Part shown: positions 31,945 through 44,550 of the stretch, piece by piece | Numbering within the stretch: position 1 is the first letter of the stretch | Layout: the number at the start of each line of letters is the position of its first letter | Assembly (NCBI GenBank): GCA_025084515.1 | Contig: JAJAGP010000773.1 | Span: 124,001 to 188,000, forward strand | Direction: 5' to 3' | Source: Ancistrus triradiatus | Taxonomy: Eukaryota; Chordata; Actinopteri; Siluriformes; Loricariidae | DNA length: 64,000 nucleotides | Notes under the pieces: model-generated | The model's database searches: none | The model's input: only the letters and a program-made list of their open reading frames with translations | What the model was told of the DNA's origin: nothing | Position numbers and translations under genes: made by a program

Positions 31945-32555
31945 TGTCATCCTCAGAAAAGGGAATGAGGACAGAGACAGATATAAGAGCAAGTGAAGCT
32001 TTATTACAAACAGACATGGTGCATAAAGGATGCAGACATGATGAGATACAGGGAGTGAACAGAGAGGACTAGGTGGCTAAGCTAACAAGCTATGCTAATA
32101 CAAATACAATGCTTACAGTCCATGCTTATACACACAGACAAACTGCTAAAAGACACAGAACTGGGTTACACAGAAGCTAAAAAACAGGGCTAAGCTAACA
32201 CAAAAACAAGGACTAACAGGGATTTTTAACACAATGATTATACAATACAAATAAGAACAGGACACTCCAGCAGATAAAAACAAAGAGCAAGTCCAAACAC
32301 AAAATGAGACATGACACAGCACATGAAATAGAAACTGTAACAAGAGCGACAGGACTGACAGGATCAACAGGAACCAACTGACAAGGTAAGAGAAGATGAG
32401 ACCTGACCAGGAGGTGAAGAGGAAGGAGGGTGTATATAGGAAAAGCACAGCAGGATATAATTAAGCACCCAGCTATGGAAAGAGAAAAGGATCAGAAAGG
32501 ATCCAGGTAGGATGATGTAGGTACTGGATTGTTCCCATTGCCCATCATCCTGACA
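31945..32555 (-). mobile_element. Solo LTR, RX3-like
   Basis: About 611 bp, plus strand TGTCATCC...CTGACA. Read on the minus strand it opens TGTCAGGATGATGGG, has CCTATATACACCC as TATA region and AATAAAGC near its end (plus GCTTTATT, about 31996). The flanking pentamers TTTGA and CTAGA match at only three positions, so the target duplication is decayed or the limits are slightly off. Confidence 0.55.
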
Positions 32556-33164
32556 CTAGAAAAGTTTTTACAACTGATCAGAACAAAAAAAGTTGCTGCT
32601 ATTGTCATATTGCCTTCAAACGCATGAATATGGTTACCAAAAAGAGAACAATATAAGATTATGAAGATAATAACAAAATATCTTGTGGTCAGTGTTCATG
32701 ACTCTAATGTTTTATTTGGCCTGCATTTCAAGTTACATCTGTATGTTCATACCACTTTCTGTAGTCAGCAAGCACACACTCTTGAAATGAAGCAGTTTAA
32801 TCGCGTAAGAGGAAATCCATTCTCATCTTTAATAGAAAAGGGAAAAAAACATCAGTTTTGCTGAAGTGTTAAATCACACACTAGGTAAACAGAGATAAAA
32901 AAAAAAAGTTTTTATTAAAATAATAATGATTGACTGTGTATGGCTGTCAGAACAAGCATTAAAGGGATTGACAAGGGTCGCCTTTTAAGAAAGAGGTGTT
33001 ACTTTTTTTGCCAGTGGAAGGAGGGAAATTTACTGCCTACACCTGGTTTAGTGGCAAATTATTTTCCTATACTGGCATTACTGTAAAGTATGGAGAACTA
33101 CATAAACTGCATAAATATTTAACTAAACATAAGCATACAAATAAATAATTACATGCAATGCATT
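32556..33164. other. Stretch without recognisable genes
   Basis: AT-rich DNA with short A runs and no motif of note. Confidence 0.5.
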
Positions 33165-34815
33165 CAAGAAGTCTTCAGGCAATTTCAATTTTTTCACATT
33201 TTGTTGAGGGCTTGTGCTAAAAAAAAAAAAAAAAACAACATATTCCTCCCATCATTCTGCATCATTCTGGAAATAGAATTTTAGAAATTCTATTGATTAT
33301 AAAATTTAATGAAAAGGAAAAACTAATGGAAAAAGTATTCAGACCCTTTACTCAGTGCATAGTTTTAGCACCTTTGGCAGTGTAATTACAGCCTCCAGTC
33401 TTCTTGGGTATGATGCCACAAGGTTTGTACACCTGGATTTTGGGATTTTCTGCTATTCTACTCTGCAGATCCTCTCAAGCTCTGTCAGGTTTGATGGGGA
33501 CCATTGGTGGACAGCCATTTTCTCTCCAGAGATGAGTTCAAGTCAGGGCTCTGGGTGGGCCACTCAAGGACATTCACAGAGTTGTTCCTAAGCCACTCCT
33601 GTGTTGTCTTGGCTGTGTGTTTATGGTCAATGTCTTGTTGGAAGGTGAAGCATTTGCCCAGTCTGAGGTCCTGAGTGATCTGGATGTGTGTGCATGTGTG
33701 TTTGCTTCCACAGAGATCGATTGGCTCCTGTTCCTCCACTCCTCCCTCTGTTGCACACCTGGATCTCATACACCTCATCACCGCACCCTATTTATTCACT
33801 GATCGATCTCCAGGACACCGCCAGATTATTCTCTGTTTCATTTGGTACCTGGCTATGCTTTAGTTTTAGTATTTAGCGCTCGGCTTCGTTAGCTTTAGCT
33901 CTTTGGAATTTTCTTTAGTGTTTGGCTATTTTAGCATTTAGCTTGTGACTAGTTCTTAGTCTGTAAAAAGTTATCCATTGCACGGCTTACACGCCGATTA
34001 CTACCTTTGCTTAGTGTTAGCTTGCGGCTCGTCTTTAGCCTCAGCAAGCCTGCTTTTTTCGGCGTTCACACCGCATTTGTTTTTGCCTGGTACTCACTGC
34101 CAGTTCTCTCCTCCCTCCTAGTTCCTGTCACCAACCGCTCAGCCTGCGCTTTGGGTTTCCCTGCCGCTCGCTATAGTTTCTGGTTGTCCTGGAAGCAACA
34201 CCCTCGCTATCACCGCACTCACCCTGACTTTTCGTGTCTTCACCACGTCTCGCCTGCTGCCAATTTCCTGGACTCACACTCTCGTTGATTACATCAGCAT
34301 TACTGCTTACCTTGAATATCTGTTTAATAAACCTTATCTTCACTCCAACGTCATTTTTCTGGCTTGTCTGTTGGTCTGCATTGAGGGCTCCTCAGTAAAT
34401 TGCCTGTGGGATCTTAGATCCCACATAATAATCTTGGTTTCGTCAGACCAGAGAATCTCATTGGGAGTGATGGTTGAACTTCTGGAAGTTCCTCACATCT
34501 GCACACAGTATCTCTGGAGCTCAGCCATTGGGTTCTTGGTCACTTCTCTTACCAAGGCCCTTCTCCCCTGACTACCTTAGTTTGGTGGGGTGGGCAGCTC
34601 TAGGAAGAGTCCTGGTTGTTCCAAAATAAAGAATTATGGAAGCCACTGTGTTCTTGGGAGATTTCAGTGCAACAGAAATATTTTGTAGTCTTCTCCAGAT
34701 CTGTGCCTTCACACAATCCTGTCTCTGAGCTCTACAGGCAGTTCTTTCCTCCTATGGCTTGGTTTTTGCTCTGATAAGCATTGTTAGTTGTGAGACCTTA
34801 TATAGACAGGTGTGT
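33165..34815 (-). mobile_element. Tc1-like transposon family D, interrupted copy
   Basis: The left part (33165-33684) has the subterminal ttcacattttgtt and agtattcagaccctt sequences, and on the minus strand transposase motifs (FQQDIDHKHTAKTTQEWL, VLEWPTQSPDLN). The right part (34367-34815) continues the transposase N-terminal half and reaches gagaccttatatagacaggtgtgtg. Between them lies a 0.7-kb LTR-like insertion. The first Asp region is missing, and the terminus beyond 34815 is lost. This family is widespread in teleosts. Confidence 0.8.
33685..34366 (+). mobile_element. LTR-like insertion inside Tc1 family D
   Basis: It is CT-rich with repeated ttagc phrases. AATAAACC at 34327 sits near its right side, as in an LTR transcribed on the plus strand. 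Its frames (33675-34288) are not recognisable proteins. No clear TG...CA ends or duplication were found, so the family is unassigned. Confidence 0.4.
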
Positions 34816-34976
34816 GTATTTCAATATCAGACAGACATGAGCGCAAATGTGCAAGGTTTTTTCACAGTGGACATAGTGAAACAGTGAATACAAAACAAGC
34901 AAGGATACAATGCAGACAAAGCTGGTGCTAACAAGCTAACTAAGAAACAGTGATATATGACAATACATAAATAAGT
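34816..34976. other. LTR-like fragment of uncertain family
   Basis: Phrases such as ttcacagtggacatagtgaaacagtgaatacaaaac resemble the RX3 LTR (gtttacagtgaacatagtaaagaacac, 42791-42818), suggesting an RX3-like minus-strand LTR fragment. Confidence 0.35.
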
Positions 34977-35930
34977 GTAATGCGCGAAAGTGGCAACGCC
35001 TGTTGTTGGGGCTATATAAGTACACCCTATAATCCAAACAGGTTGTCGCAGCATAGCAATCTTTACCATTCCTCACACAGCTATTTTTCACTTTCGAGAG
35101 CACTGCTTTTTGATTAGGGACAGAGGTATGCTGGCGATTAGTAGATCGCCAGCCGGGGGCAGTCGGGAGGCTGTCTGGTACGTTAGGGTGTAGAATTTAG
35201 TGTAGGGGAAGCACTTTTAGCACTCTAATGCTGGTTCTTTCTCGGCTGTTTTTTTGGGCTCGCTCACTGATTGGACTGGGATTGGACGTAGATATTAAGA
35301 GATAATGTAAAATTGTAAAGTTGCTTTGAGAAAATGCTCCATTGTAAAAAGCGCTATATAAATAAATCTGACTTGACCTGACTTGGCTGCTGCAAGGCTC
35401 TCTCCACCTTCTCCCTCTCACGCCCCCCATCTTCCTCCTCTGCGATCCGGGGATAAATGTTCCCCTCATGATCACGTTTAGAAAAGGACGCTGAGCTGAT
35501 TCTTAGCCTCGTCCTTTTCCTCCCCTCATCCGTTCCACGCTTCTGCTAGCGTTTTAGGAGTTGCTGTGGCACGCTTTTGCGGCCGCTCCTCTCAGGCTTC
35601 TGACGCTCAGCACATGCGCGGACCTGTATGCCATTGGGGTAGCGGAGCCACACCGTAAGTGCAGAAATGGTGTTATTCTTGTTTGGTTTTTCCTTAGTGA
35701 CTGAGTGGCGTGTTTGGTTAATTCGCTGATAACCGACTGGACTGTCCAGTGTTCAGTCCTCAGCCACTGAGGTTGTTTTCTTTATTGGTTTATTTCACTT
35801 TCTTTTTATATTTTTATGTTCTTTTATTTGTTTATATTTTGGTTCATCATTTCCATCTGGCGCTAACTGCATTTGGGTCCTAAAACCCTTTATTCTTTTG
35901 TTTCCACGGTTCACCATCTTTTTAGTAACA
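34977..35930 (+). mobile_element. Solo LTR of family S, diverged, with LINE tail insert
   Basis: It is related to the solo LTR at 8725-9716 in opposite orientation: TATATAA promoter (about 35014-35020), CpG-rich centre, and the shared end CTAACTGCATTTGGGTCC...ACGGTTCACCATC...AGTAACA at 35930. A LINE 3' fragment (35225-35394) is inserted. The left end is approximate and no target duplication was found. Confidence 0.65.
35225..35394 (+). mobile_element. LINE 3'-end fragment
   Basis: It contains ttgctttgagaaaatgctcc and gcgctatataaataaatctgacttgacctgactt, the conserved LINE terminus. It is heavily 5'-truncated and lies within an LTR. Confidence 0.8.
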
Positions 35931-38900
35931 GAAGATGTTCCAAATGCATTGTATGTATAGTTAACACAAAGGTCAAAATGACCTCATCAGGTAATCCCTA
36001 ATGTTTTCAATGAGTTTAGATTAGGGTACTGGAATTGGAATGTCAAGTGCTTAATTTTGTGGTTATTAAACTATTTTTATGTGAATATGGACACATTCTG
36101 AATCATTTTCCTGCTAGACGATTCCAAAAAAGAGATTTGCAATCTCTTTGCCTTTTTTGGAATCCATAATGTATGCTAACAAGGTTCCCAGAATTCTCTG
36201 CTGTGCCCACTTATTTATTCGATTTAAATTTTACAACTCTTCAGCACAATTTTCCGATGGTGCCACTACTACTTAATTTGATTTACCGTTTCAGATTTTC
36301 ACAGTGTAACCCTTTAGTGGATGCAAACATGAGGAAAAGCCAAGAGTTGAAATAATAATTGAAAGTTTCTGCATCACAGTCTCCTAGTGAGGAAGACTAC
36401 AATGCCTTACAAAGATGCAACTGCCAGTTTATCACATAAGAACAATGCAGAAAATGAGTTGAAACTCGTATTCCACTGGAGGGCTGCCAGCAGAGGCTGT
36501 GTTTTATCGGCTTTTAGTATCCCACAGGTAATCACTCAGTGCCAGTCTGCTGCTTAATTCACAATGATCGTTAAGAAATTAAGTTTCAGGTACTTAATTA
36601 TTCTGCATGACATTTAAATATAAACCCCTTGATTTCTCGGTTTGTCGTTCTTCTTTCAGCTGCTCGTTAGAGGTCGCCCAGAGCAGCTAATCCTGATCCT
36701 GATCAGCATATTAGATTTAGCACCCGTTTTACACCGAATGCCTTTCCTGACACAACCATCCTCATACTGTATATCCTAGACTGGGGCAGGCACTAGAAGT
36801 GACCTGTGCTCCCCAAATGGCTGAGCTACTTAGTTTTTTGGTTTAATTACCTCAAAACCTCATGCATGTTTGTTCCTGTCTGAACAATGAAAAGACAACT
36901 CAAAGTGCATTGTTTGCCATTCAGTCACATTATAAACAGTGTGTGCTCTTTTTGCTTTATTGTATTTGTCAATCTTGCTTTATTGTAGTTTTCTTCTCAC
37001 AAATTGTTCAAGGTACCTAGAGCATGGAGGTATTAAAATGTAAGAGCCTGAAGAAACAAAGCCACAAACCTCAGTGCAACTTCTTTTTGCAATATCTTTG
37101 TTATTGCGTTCAATCCTCAAATAATTCTATAGCTTCCAGGTGCTAAATGTACCTGCTAAGCAGGCTTTGAATGTGAATACTTGTCTTACTGAATCATAAT
37201 AACACTACTCTATATATGTATTATAATCGACATAATGTATTTACCCAAAAGTTAAAATCAATAGTCTGTTTTAGGATATACAGTAATATATGGGTACAGT
37301 AGACCCTCGTGTACCTTTTGCTGTCATGTATCTTAACCTCAGTGTAGTGTTATGTTCAAAGCACCTCAAATCCACACTACCAACTGTATTTGGTTTTCTC
37401 CTGAGATTTATTAACCTATGCTATATTTTGTTATTCTGTAAAATATTTATTGCTGATACTGCTGAGCACTGAAGGGACACACATTGTTTGAGTTTTTTTT
37501 TTTAGAGGGTATGCATTATATTAATTTCCACTCTGCTGGAACTTCTACTGATTTAGGCATCAAAGCTCCTTGCCTTTTACTTATTAAAGAACGTGGCATT
37601 TGGTGTCCCATTACGGAGGTAATGGTCTGGTATTTGATATCCATCATCTCTGATTCCTTTTTTTTCAAAATGCACTATAAATGCTATTATTAAGTGATAA
37701 TGCATACAGAACAGCTTGTATAATTTCTTATGGACTGCACATGCAGATGCCTTATACACTCAACTTTTCAAATTGTAATCCATACAGTTGTGCATAAAAG
37801 TGTCTGACCAATTCATTGGTCAATTCAATTCAATTCAATTCATTACTTTCATCGAGGAAAGTAAAAGTTTTTAGACATCTTCATGTACTTTTACAGGCTT
37901 TAGATAAAGTTAGAAAATCACATCCTAATGATGATTCATTAAAATAAAAAAAATTAAAGAAATGATCCACCTATATGTAACTTTCAAGATAAACACATGA
38001 CATTCCTGTATATAATTAATTTAGGCAGCTTGTGATAATTTATTATTACAAGTTGGATGAAGGTCAGACGATAATTTATACAGAAACCTCCAAAATTCCA
38101 GAGTTGACAGTGTTTATTCCAGTGTGTTAAATACATAAATAAATAAATAAATAAATAAATAAATACAATTAAAAAGTATAAAAGTATAAGGCTTTATTAT
38201 GCAGTATGACCACAGGATTCAACCTCACTTCATTTATGGAATTCTGCTGAGAGAGAGCCATCAAACTGTGTTGTGGGAATAGTGAAATACACAGTTCATG
38301 ACTTACATGCATTTATTCCAAAATGTTCAATTTTTATAGCTCTCTATACATTTTCTTCTCAAGCACATCATACACCTGAGCGATTTCCACTTTATTGTTG
38401 CAATGACTAAGGGATAGAGCTGTGTACCGTTGTAATTCTACACTATGCTGAGGTCATCTGCCCCTGAAATGGACTCCAGTTCTGCAGTACTATCTTTTGC
38501 TTTCTCTTGAATGATGGCAAGCAACACAGAGAGCATATATCATATGACTGGCAGTGGAGAGCTACGCCAAAGAGTCATGCTGGGCCGTTTGTGACACTCT
38601 GGCCCAGGGATATGGCTTAGAGTGGAGCTATTGGAGTGCTGCTGCAGATTTTATGAGCTCATTACAGCTCATACACTACACACACCAGGGTCCCACAATG
38701 CAGCAGGGCAGAAAATAAGAGCTCACAAGTCTTTGCAGACAATTCATCTCACAGTAGCTCATCTTGCTATTTCAACCATGCATTCAGTACTGAACGTGGA
38801 TGTGAAGATAAAGACTAGCACCTTGTCTGAAGTCATTACTCAAAGTACTGGACAAACAACCAGGGATTTGGTTTGCTAAGTAGTTTAACATAATGAGACT

Positions 38901-39158
38901 GCAAACTGGCCTAGTTCCTTCCATAAATGCTACTTTGAGAAAATAATTTTATAGCTTGTGTGACTAGATTTTGTGTTACTATTTCCTAAGTGACATTTAA
39001 TAAAGGATATTATTAGTGAGAAGAATCCTTTCTATATATAAATGATTCTGGGAAGGTGTAGTTCTGGAAACGATTTTGGATATTATTGTATTATAGGTGA
39101 AAAATCAAATACGTTTTTATTGTGAAGTCATCACAGGCACCTTTAATATTGCTTTTAA

Positions 39159-39161
<3 letters not shown>
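35931..39161. other. Stretch without recognisable genes; small simple repeats
   Basis: This 3.2-kb AT-rich region has (AATTC)n at about 37820-37845 and (AAAT)n at about 38131-38164. No transposon motif or convincing exon is seen. It is among the least repeat-derived parts of the window. Confidence 0.5.

Positions 39162-39197
<36 letters not shown>
39162..39197. repeat. (TC)n microsatellite at the Tc1 end
   Basis: Eighteen TC units directly abut the truncated left end of the family-B Tc1 copy, where about 25 bp of terminal repeat should be. Confidence 0.9.
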
Positions 39198-39200
<3 letters not shown>

Positions 39201-40337
39201 CACTGATTGTGCAAGTTCTCCTACTTAGAAAGATGAGAGAGGTCTGTAATTTTCATCATAGGTACACTTCAACTATGAGAGACAAAATGAGAAAAAAAAT
39301 CCAAGAAATCACATTTTAAGTTTTTTTAAATAATTTACTTATAAATCATGCTGAAAAATAAGTATGTGGACACCCACAAACAAGCAACATTTCTGGCTCT
39401 CACAGACCTGTAACAACTTCTTTTAGAAGCTCTTCTGTCCTTCACTCGTTACCTGTATTAATGGCATCTGTTTGACCTCGTTATCTGTATGAAAGACACC
39501 TGTCCACAGCCTCAAACATTCAGACTCCAAACTCAACCATGGTCAAGACCAAAGAGCTGTCGAAGGACATCAGGAAGAAAGTTGTAGACCTGCACCAGGC
39601 TGGGAAGAGTGGATCTACAATAGGCAAGCAGGTTGGTGTGAACAAATCAACTGTGGGAGCAATTGTAAATGAAAGACATTGATAATCTCCGTCGATCTGG
39701 GGCCCCACGAAAGATCTCATCCACGTGGGGTCAAAATGATCATGAGAACGGTGGGCAAAAATCCCAGAACTACACAGAGGGAGTGGTTGAGTGACCTGCA
39801 GAGAGCTGTGACCAAAGTAACAAAGGCTACCATCAGTAACACACTACACCGAGAGGGACTCGTGGACAACATGTCTGGTTTTTACAGCATGACAATGATC
39901 CAAAACACACCGCTTGGGTCCTGGAGTGGCTTAGCCAGTCTCCAGACATCAACCCCATAGAAAATTTGTGGAGGGAGTTGAATGTCGGTGTTGCCCCAAA
40001 GCATCACTGCTCTCGGGGAGATCTGCATGGAGGAATGGGCCAAAATACCAGCTACAGTGTGTGTAAACCTGGTGAAGACTTACAGGAAACGTTTGACTCT
40101 GTCATTGCCAACAAAGGTTATGTTACAAAATATTGAGTTGAACCAAATTTATTGACCAAATACTTATTTTCCACCACAATTTACAATTAAATTCATAAAA
40201 AATCCTACAATGTGATTTCCTGGATTTTTTTCTCATTTTGTCTGTCATGGTTGAAGTGTACCTATGATGGAAATTACAGACCTCTCTCATTTTTCTAATA
40301 CAATTAGTGGCTAACTAAATACTTTTTTGCCCCACTG
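39198..40337 (+). mobile_element. Tc1-like transposon family B, deleted copy
   Basis: It starts agccactgattgtgcaag, inside the family-B terminal repeat, and ends TTTTTTGCCCCACTG followed by TA. The N-terminal DNA-binding region of the transposase is recognisable but frameshifted (39679-39960). The catalytic centre is mostly deleted between the N-terminal half and a remnant of ...PDINPIENLWREL (about 39945-39980). Confidence 0.88.
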
Positions 40338-40693
40338 TAAACTTGCCCCCACACCTAGTATGAAAGATGTGTGCTTATCATATGAGGTCTTGATGAATAC
40401 ATTAATTTAGTTGAAAAAGTTATTTAATATGTTATTTTTAGGGATTGTTCTATTTGTGTATCTTGTATAAACCACTAATGTTTATGCTTTCATAAGCTTA
40501 TGTCATCTAAATATGTTCCTGTGTCTGCTGCTGAAAGCTCAAAACGTCTGCCGCCAATGGTCCAGCCCCACGAGCATTTGTGTAACCAAGGGAGTGGTTG
40601 AAAAACACAGACTTGCTCATCGCACTTTCATAATGATGTTGGCCCCATGCTGAGATAAGATAGTCAAAAATAACAGAAGGACACATTGAAAAT
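40338..40693. other. Spacer, no feature seen
   Basis: Unique-looking sequence between two Tc1 copies. Confidence 0.5.
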
Positions 40694-40695
40694 TA

Positions 40696-41973
40696 CAGTG
40701 GTGCTTGAAGTTTGTGAACCCTTTAAAATTTATATATATATTTAAAAATATATTTCTGCATAAATATGAGTTAAAACATCATCAGATTTTCACACAAGTC
40801 CTAAAAGTAGATAAAGAGAACCCAGTTAAACAAATGAGTCAAAAATACTGTATTGCACTTGGTAATTTATTTATTGAGGAAAATAATCCAATATTACATA
40901 TTAGTGAGTGGCAAAAGTACGTGAACCTTTGCTTTCAGTATCTGGTGTGACCCTCTTGTGCAGCAATAACTTCAACTAAACGTTTCCGGTAACTGTTGAT
41001 CAGTCCTGCACAGCGGCTTGGAGGAATTTTAGCCAATTCCTCTGTATAGAACAGCTTCAGCTCTGGGATGTTAGTGGGTTTCCTCACATTAGCACATCAA
41101 CATTTCGATTGGATTAAGGTCAGGACATTTATTGGAAATTCCAAAACATAAACTTGATTCTTCTTTAACCATTCTGTGGTAGAACATGTGCTTAGGGTCG
41201 TTGTCTTGCTGCATGAGCCACCTTCTCTTGAGATTCAGTTCATGGACAGATGTCTTGACATTTTCCTTTAGAATTCTCTGATATAATTATAATTCATTGT
41301 TACATAAATGATGGCAAGCCTTCCTGGCCCAGATGCAGCAAAACGGGCCCAAACATTGATACCACCATCACCATGTTTCAGAGATGGAATGCAGTGTTTT
41401 CCTTTCTCCAAACATTACGCTTTTCTTTTAAACCAAAAAGTTGTATTTTGGTCTCATCCGTCCACAAAACATTCTTCCAATGGCATTCTGGCTTGTCCAC
41501 GTGATCTTTAGCAAAAACTCTTTAGAGATGGCTTTGAGATGGCTAACCTTTTCCAGCCTAATGAGCATCAACAACTCTTTTTCTGAGGTCCTCAGACATC
41601 TCCTTTGTTCGTGCTATGATACACTTCCACAAACATATGTTGTAAAGAGCAGACTTTGACAGATTCCTGTTCTTTAAATAAAACAGGGTGGCCCTTCTCA
41701 CCCAATTGTCATCCCATTGAATGAAAACACCTGACTGTAATTTCAACTGCTAATCCTAGAGGTTCACATACTTTTGCCACTCACTAATATGTAATATTGG
41801 GTCATTTTCCTCAATAAATAAATTACCAAGTATAATATTTTTGTGTTATTTGTTCAACTGGGTTCTCTTTATCTACTTTTAGGGCTTGTGTGAAAATCTG
41901 ATGATGTTTTAGGTCATATTTATGCAGAAATATAGAAAATTCTACAGGGTTCACAAACTTTCAAGCACCACTG
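40696..41973 (-). mobile_element. Tc1-like transposon family A, internally deleted
   Basis: Both ends are intact: TA-CAGTGGTGCTTGAAGTTTGTG (40696) and CACAAACTTTCAAGCACCACTG-TA (41973). The 1278-bp copy encodes transposase remnants on the minus strand with internal deletions. The WMD(Q/E)SKTELFG-type region (about 41430-41470) is altered and the N-terminal region is shortened. Confidence 0.9.
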
Positions 41974-41975
41974 TA

Positions 41976-42727
41976 AATGACCAGTTATTTCCATGTGTTA
42001 TGTCTTATCTCAAATCCCAATACTGCAATATACCAATATCCCCTATGGAGATTTAAGAGAGAATAGATTGCAGACATCATCTGCATCTGTGAAAGTGTAT
42101 GTTGGCTTTCATCCTGGTGAATTAACTGCAGTTTGGTGCCACAGGGGAAAGGCCAGTTATACAGGGAACTGGCAGTGGTATAATTGTACTACAAGTGATT
42201 CAGGGGCTGATGTTTCTCTTGGAATTGAAATAATGAGATTATATTTTTAACAAATATACAGTGAAATATAATGAGATTCCATATGGAAATACACATTCTC
42301 ATTACAGCATTTGTAAGTTATGACTGCATATGGGTAGCATGTGCTTCCCAAGCTCCACTTGGGTGGATAAGTGCAAAAATGAAATGTTCTACATAAGTTT
42401 GTGTCACACTTAATCTCAATTGGTCATAAGGAAAAGACATAGGTGGATGTAAGTGCAAGTGTGATAGATTTATTACCACAATCAGACACATGGTGATACA
42501 AACAGAAGAGTACAAAGCACTCCTAAACTAAATGCACACACAAGCTCACATGCACCCAACTACTACCCAGATGAATGCTAATAGGACACATACCCACACA
42601 AACACATAAGCAGAACCATACTCTAACAAATATAGACAAGCAAGAATACAAGCATAAAAATAATACTACAGGATACTATGAATTCTAACTGAAAGCACAG
42701 AAAACACAGAGTAACACAGGCAAGAAA
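41976..42727. other. Unique DNA followed by LTR-like A-rich sequence
   Basis: From about 42400 the plus strand shows aagtgtgatagatttattaccacaatcag and strings of aca/caca phrases, like the minus-strand U5 side of RX-type LTRs. No defined ends. Confidence 0.35.
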
Positions 42728-42732
42728 ACAAC

Positions 42733-43140
42733 TGTCACGCTCGGGGCAAGGAAGGGCAAGGGATACAGACATACACGCAAGTAACTGAGGTTTGTTTACA
42801 GTGAACATAGTAAAGAACACAAACAGACCAAGCAAACTTAAACTAAGAATGATAACAGAAACAACTAACTTCCAATTACACATAGGACAACAACCCAGGC
42901 TAATGCGAACAGGTCTACAAACAAAAATTTAACAAGCTAGCAAACAAACACCAACAGAAAGGCTAACAGGAGCACATGAGAACCAAGGAGTGAGAAAGCC
43001 ATACCAGGAAGTGAACAGGAAAACGGGTATTTATAGGAAAGAACAGCAGGTGGCAACAGTCCCACCTGCTGTTGAAACAGAAAAGAGACGGGGGAATAAA
43101 ACAGACTGATGGAAGCTGGAGGGCTTGCCTCATCGTTACA
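42733..43140 (-). mobile_element. 3' LTR of RX3
   Basis: 408 bp. Minus-strand TATAAATACCCG box at plus 43027-43038; inverted 12-bp phrase CAGGTGG...CCACCTG at about 43047-43073. It is related to 12147-12480 and 31945-32555. Confidence 0.8.
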
Positions 43141-43351
43141 TATACCGTCACCGTATGTTTGTTGGTGGTCAGGGTTACCGTCAAGCTGCTAGCGAGCAGG
43201 GTCACCTTCAGGCTGCTGGCAGGCGGTGCCAGCATTGAGGGGTGCCTTGCGGGTGGGGTTGCTATGACTGCTCAGGAGCAGGCGCAAGCATGACTGTCCC
43301 TGGAGCGAATGATGCCATAAATGGTCATGGACTGGGCGCCACCATAACGGT

Positions 43352-43866
43352 CTATGAAGCAGGCATCGCTGCCATGACGGTCTCAGGGATGAGTGTCACC
43401 CTCGCAAATGGCTCTGGAGTGAGTGTCACAGTTGCTACCGACTCTAATGTTAGTGTTGCCCTCTCAAAGTCAGGCCCAGAAGTCAATGAGACAGATTCTG
43501 GAACCAATGTCTTCTTGACTGACTCGGAAATGGACATCCCCATAACTGACTCAGGAATGGACATCGTCTTGAATGACTCTGGAATGGACGTCGCCTTGAA
43601 TAACTCTGGAACGGATGTCTCCTTGATGGACTGTGGAGGCGTGGCCATGTCGGTCTCTGGGGACACTCTGCTTCAGACTCTGAAGATATGTGTGGTGAGA
43701 CGATCCACGTTCCAGTGATAGCGAATGCCTGGGCCACCGCTGAGTTGACCGCTCCCAGCCTCTCCACCTCAGGCTTCTCTGCAATCTGCAATGCAAACCC
43801 GATCGCTTCCCTGGCAGAATGCAGTGATCCCAGTAACCCCTGGAGTATCTGCTGGGCTTCCGCCAT
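43352..43866 (-). pseudogene. RX3 internal frames: Gag-like N-terminus plus repeats
   Basis: The minus strand starts MAEAQQILQGLLGSLHSARE, then IGFALQIAEKPEVERLGAVN, a short helical segment that resembles fish Gypsy Gag N-termini only in general character. Another frame continues with about ten 30-bp units reading SIPESFKTMSIPESVMGMS and so on. A frame change lies near 43660. There is no zinc knuckle or Gag core. Upstream on the same strand (44190-43900) are STPRPTLAS-type units like those at 12480-12565. The function, if any, is unknown; an alternative is accidental openness of a minisatellite. Confidence 0.35.
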
Positions 43867-44550
43867 GGCCAGGTGATCTGGGATCAGAAGTGAACCCGTG
43901 AGTACAGGTGTCCAGGTGAGGTTAACGAGTGCCGAATCCGGCTTAGCCTGAGAGATAACTTATCCATGTGAGCAGCTGTTGGGTGGCAGATCCAGCACAT
44001 AGCTGATCAGCTGTGGCACAGGCTGGGGTTTAGTGTACGGAGGTGCCAACATGGTGCTAGCAAGCGTAGGCCTCGGAGTTGAGGTAGCAAGCATTTAGCT
44101 AGCGAGCATAGGCTCTGACATAGCATTAGCAGGCATGGATCCCGGCATGAAGCAAGCAAGTGTGGATGACTTCTTTTTTTGGCGCTTCTTGGCCAAGCGG
44201 TCCATGCTCATGGTCCATAGTCATGGTCAGGCTCTGGCGGGTGATGGTCGGACTGGACACCTCCACTTCTAAGTCCATACCCACCAGGAATAGGGGCAGC
44301 TGATTCTCTCACTGTAGAAAATTCTCTGGGTATGTGTCATCAGAGGACTCTGACGACATGCTATGAAGCATAGGGTACAAGGAGAAACACAGGAGCCAAG
44401 GCAAACCAGGGGGTGAGAAATCCAGACCAGGAAGTGAACAGGAAGACGGGTATTTATAGGAAAACAGAAGAGAGAAAGATTGATGCACCTGGAGGGTTTG
44501 CATTATCGTTACAACAACAACTATGATCTCTGTGATCCACATATACTGTA

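Larger units (their letters stand above)
42733..44513 (-). mobile_element. RX3: non-autonomous LTR element with target duplication
   Basis: A 1781-bp element with the exact 5-bp repeat ACAAC at 42728-42732 and 44514-44518. The 3' LTR is complete (42733-43140, TGTCACG...CGTTACA). The 5' LTR keeps only about 150 bp around cgggtatttata and cattatcgttaca (to 44513); its R-U5 part and the primer site are deleted. The interior has repeat-coding sequence but no protease, RT or integrase. Confidence 0.8.

Noticed and set aside
38622..38879. 85-codon plus-strand frame
   Set aside because: No motif or conservation that I can see; length is expected by chance in 64 kb.
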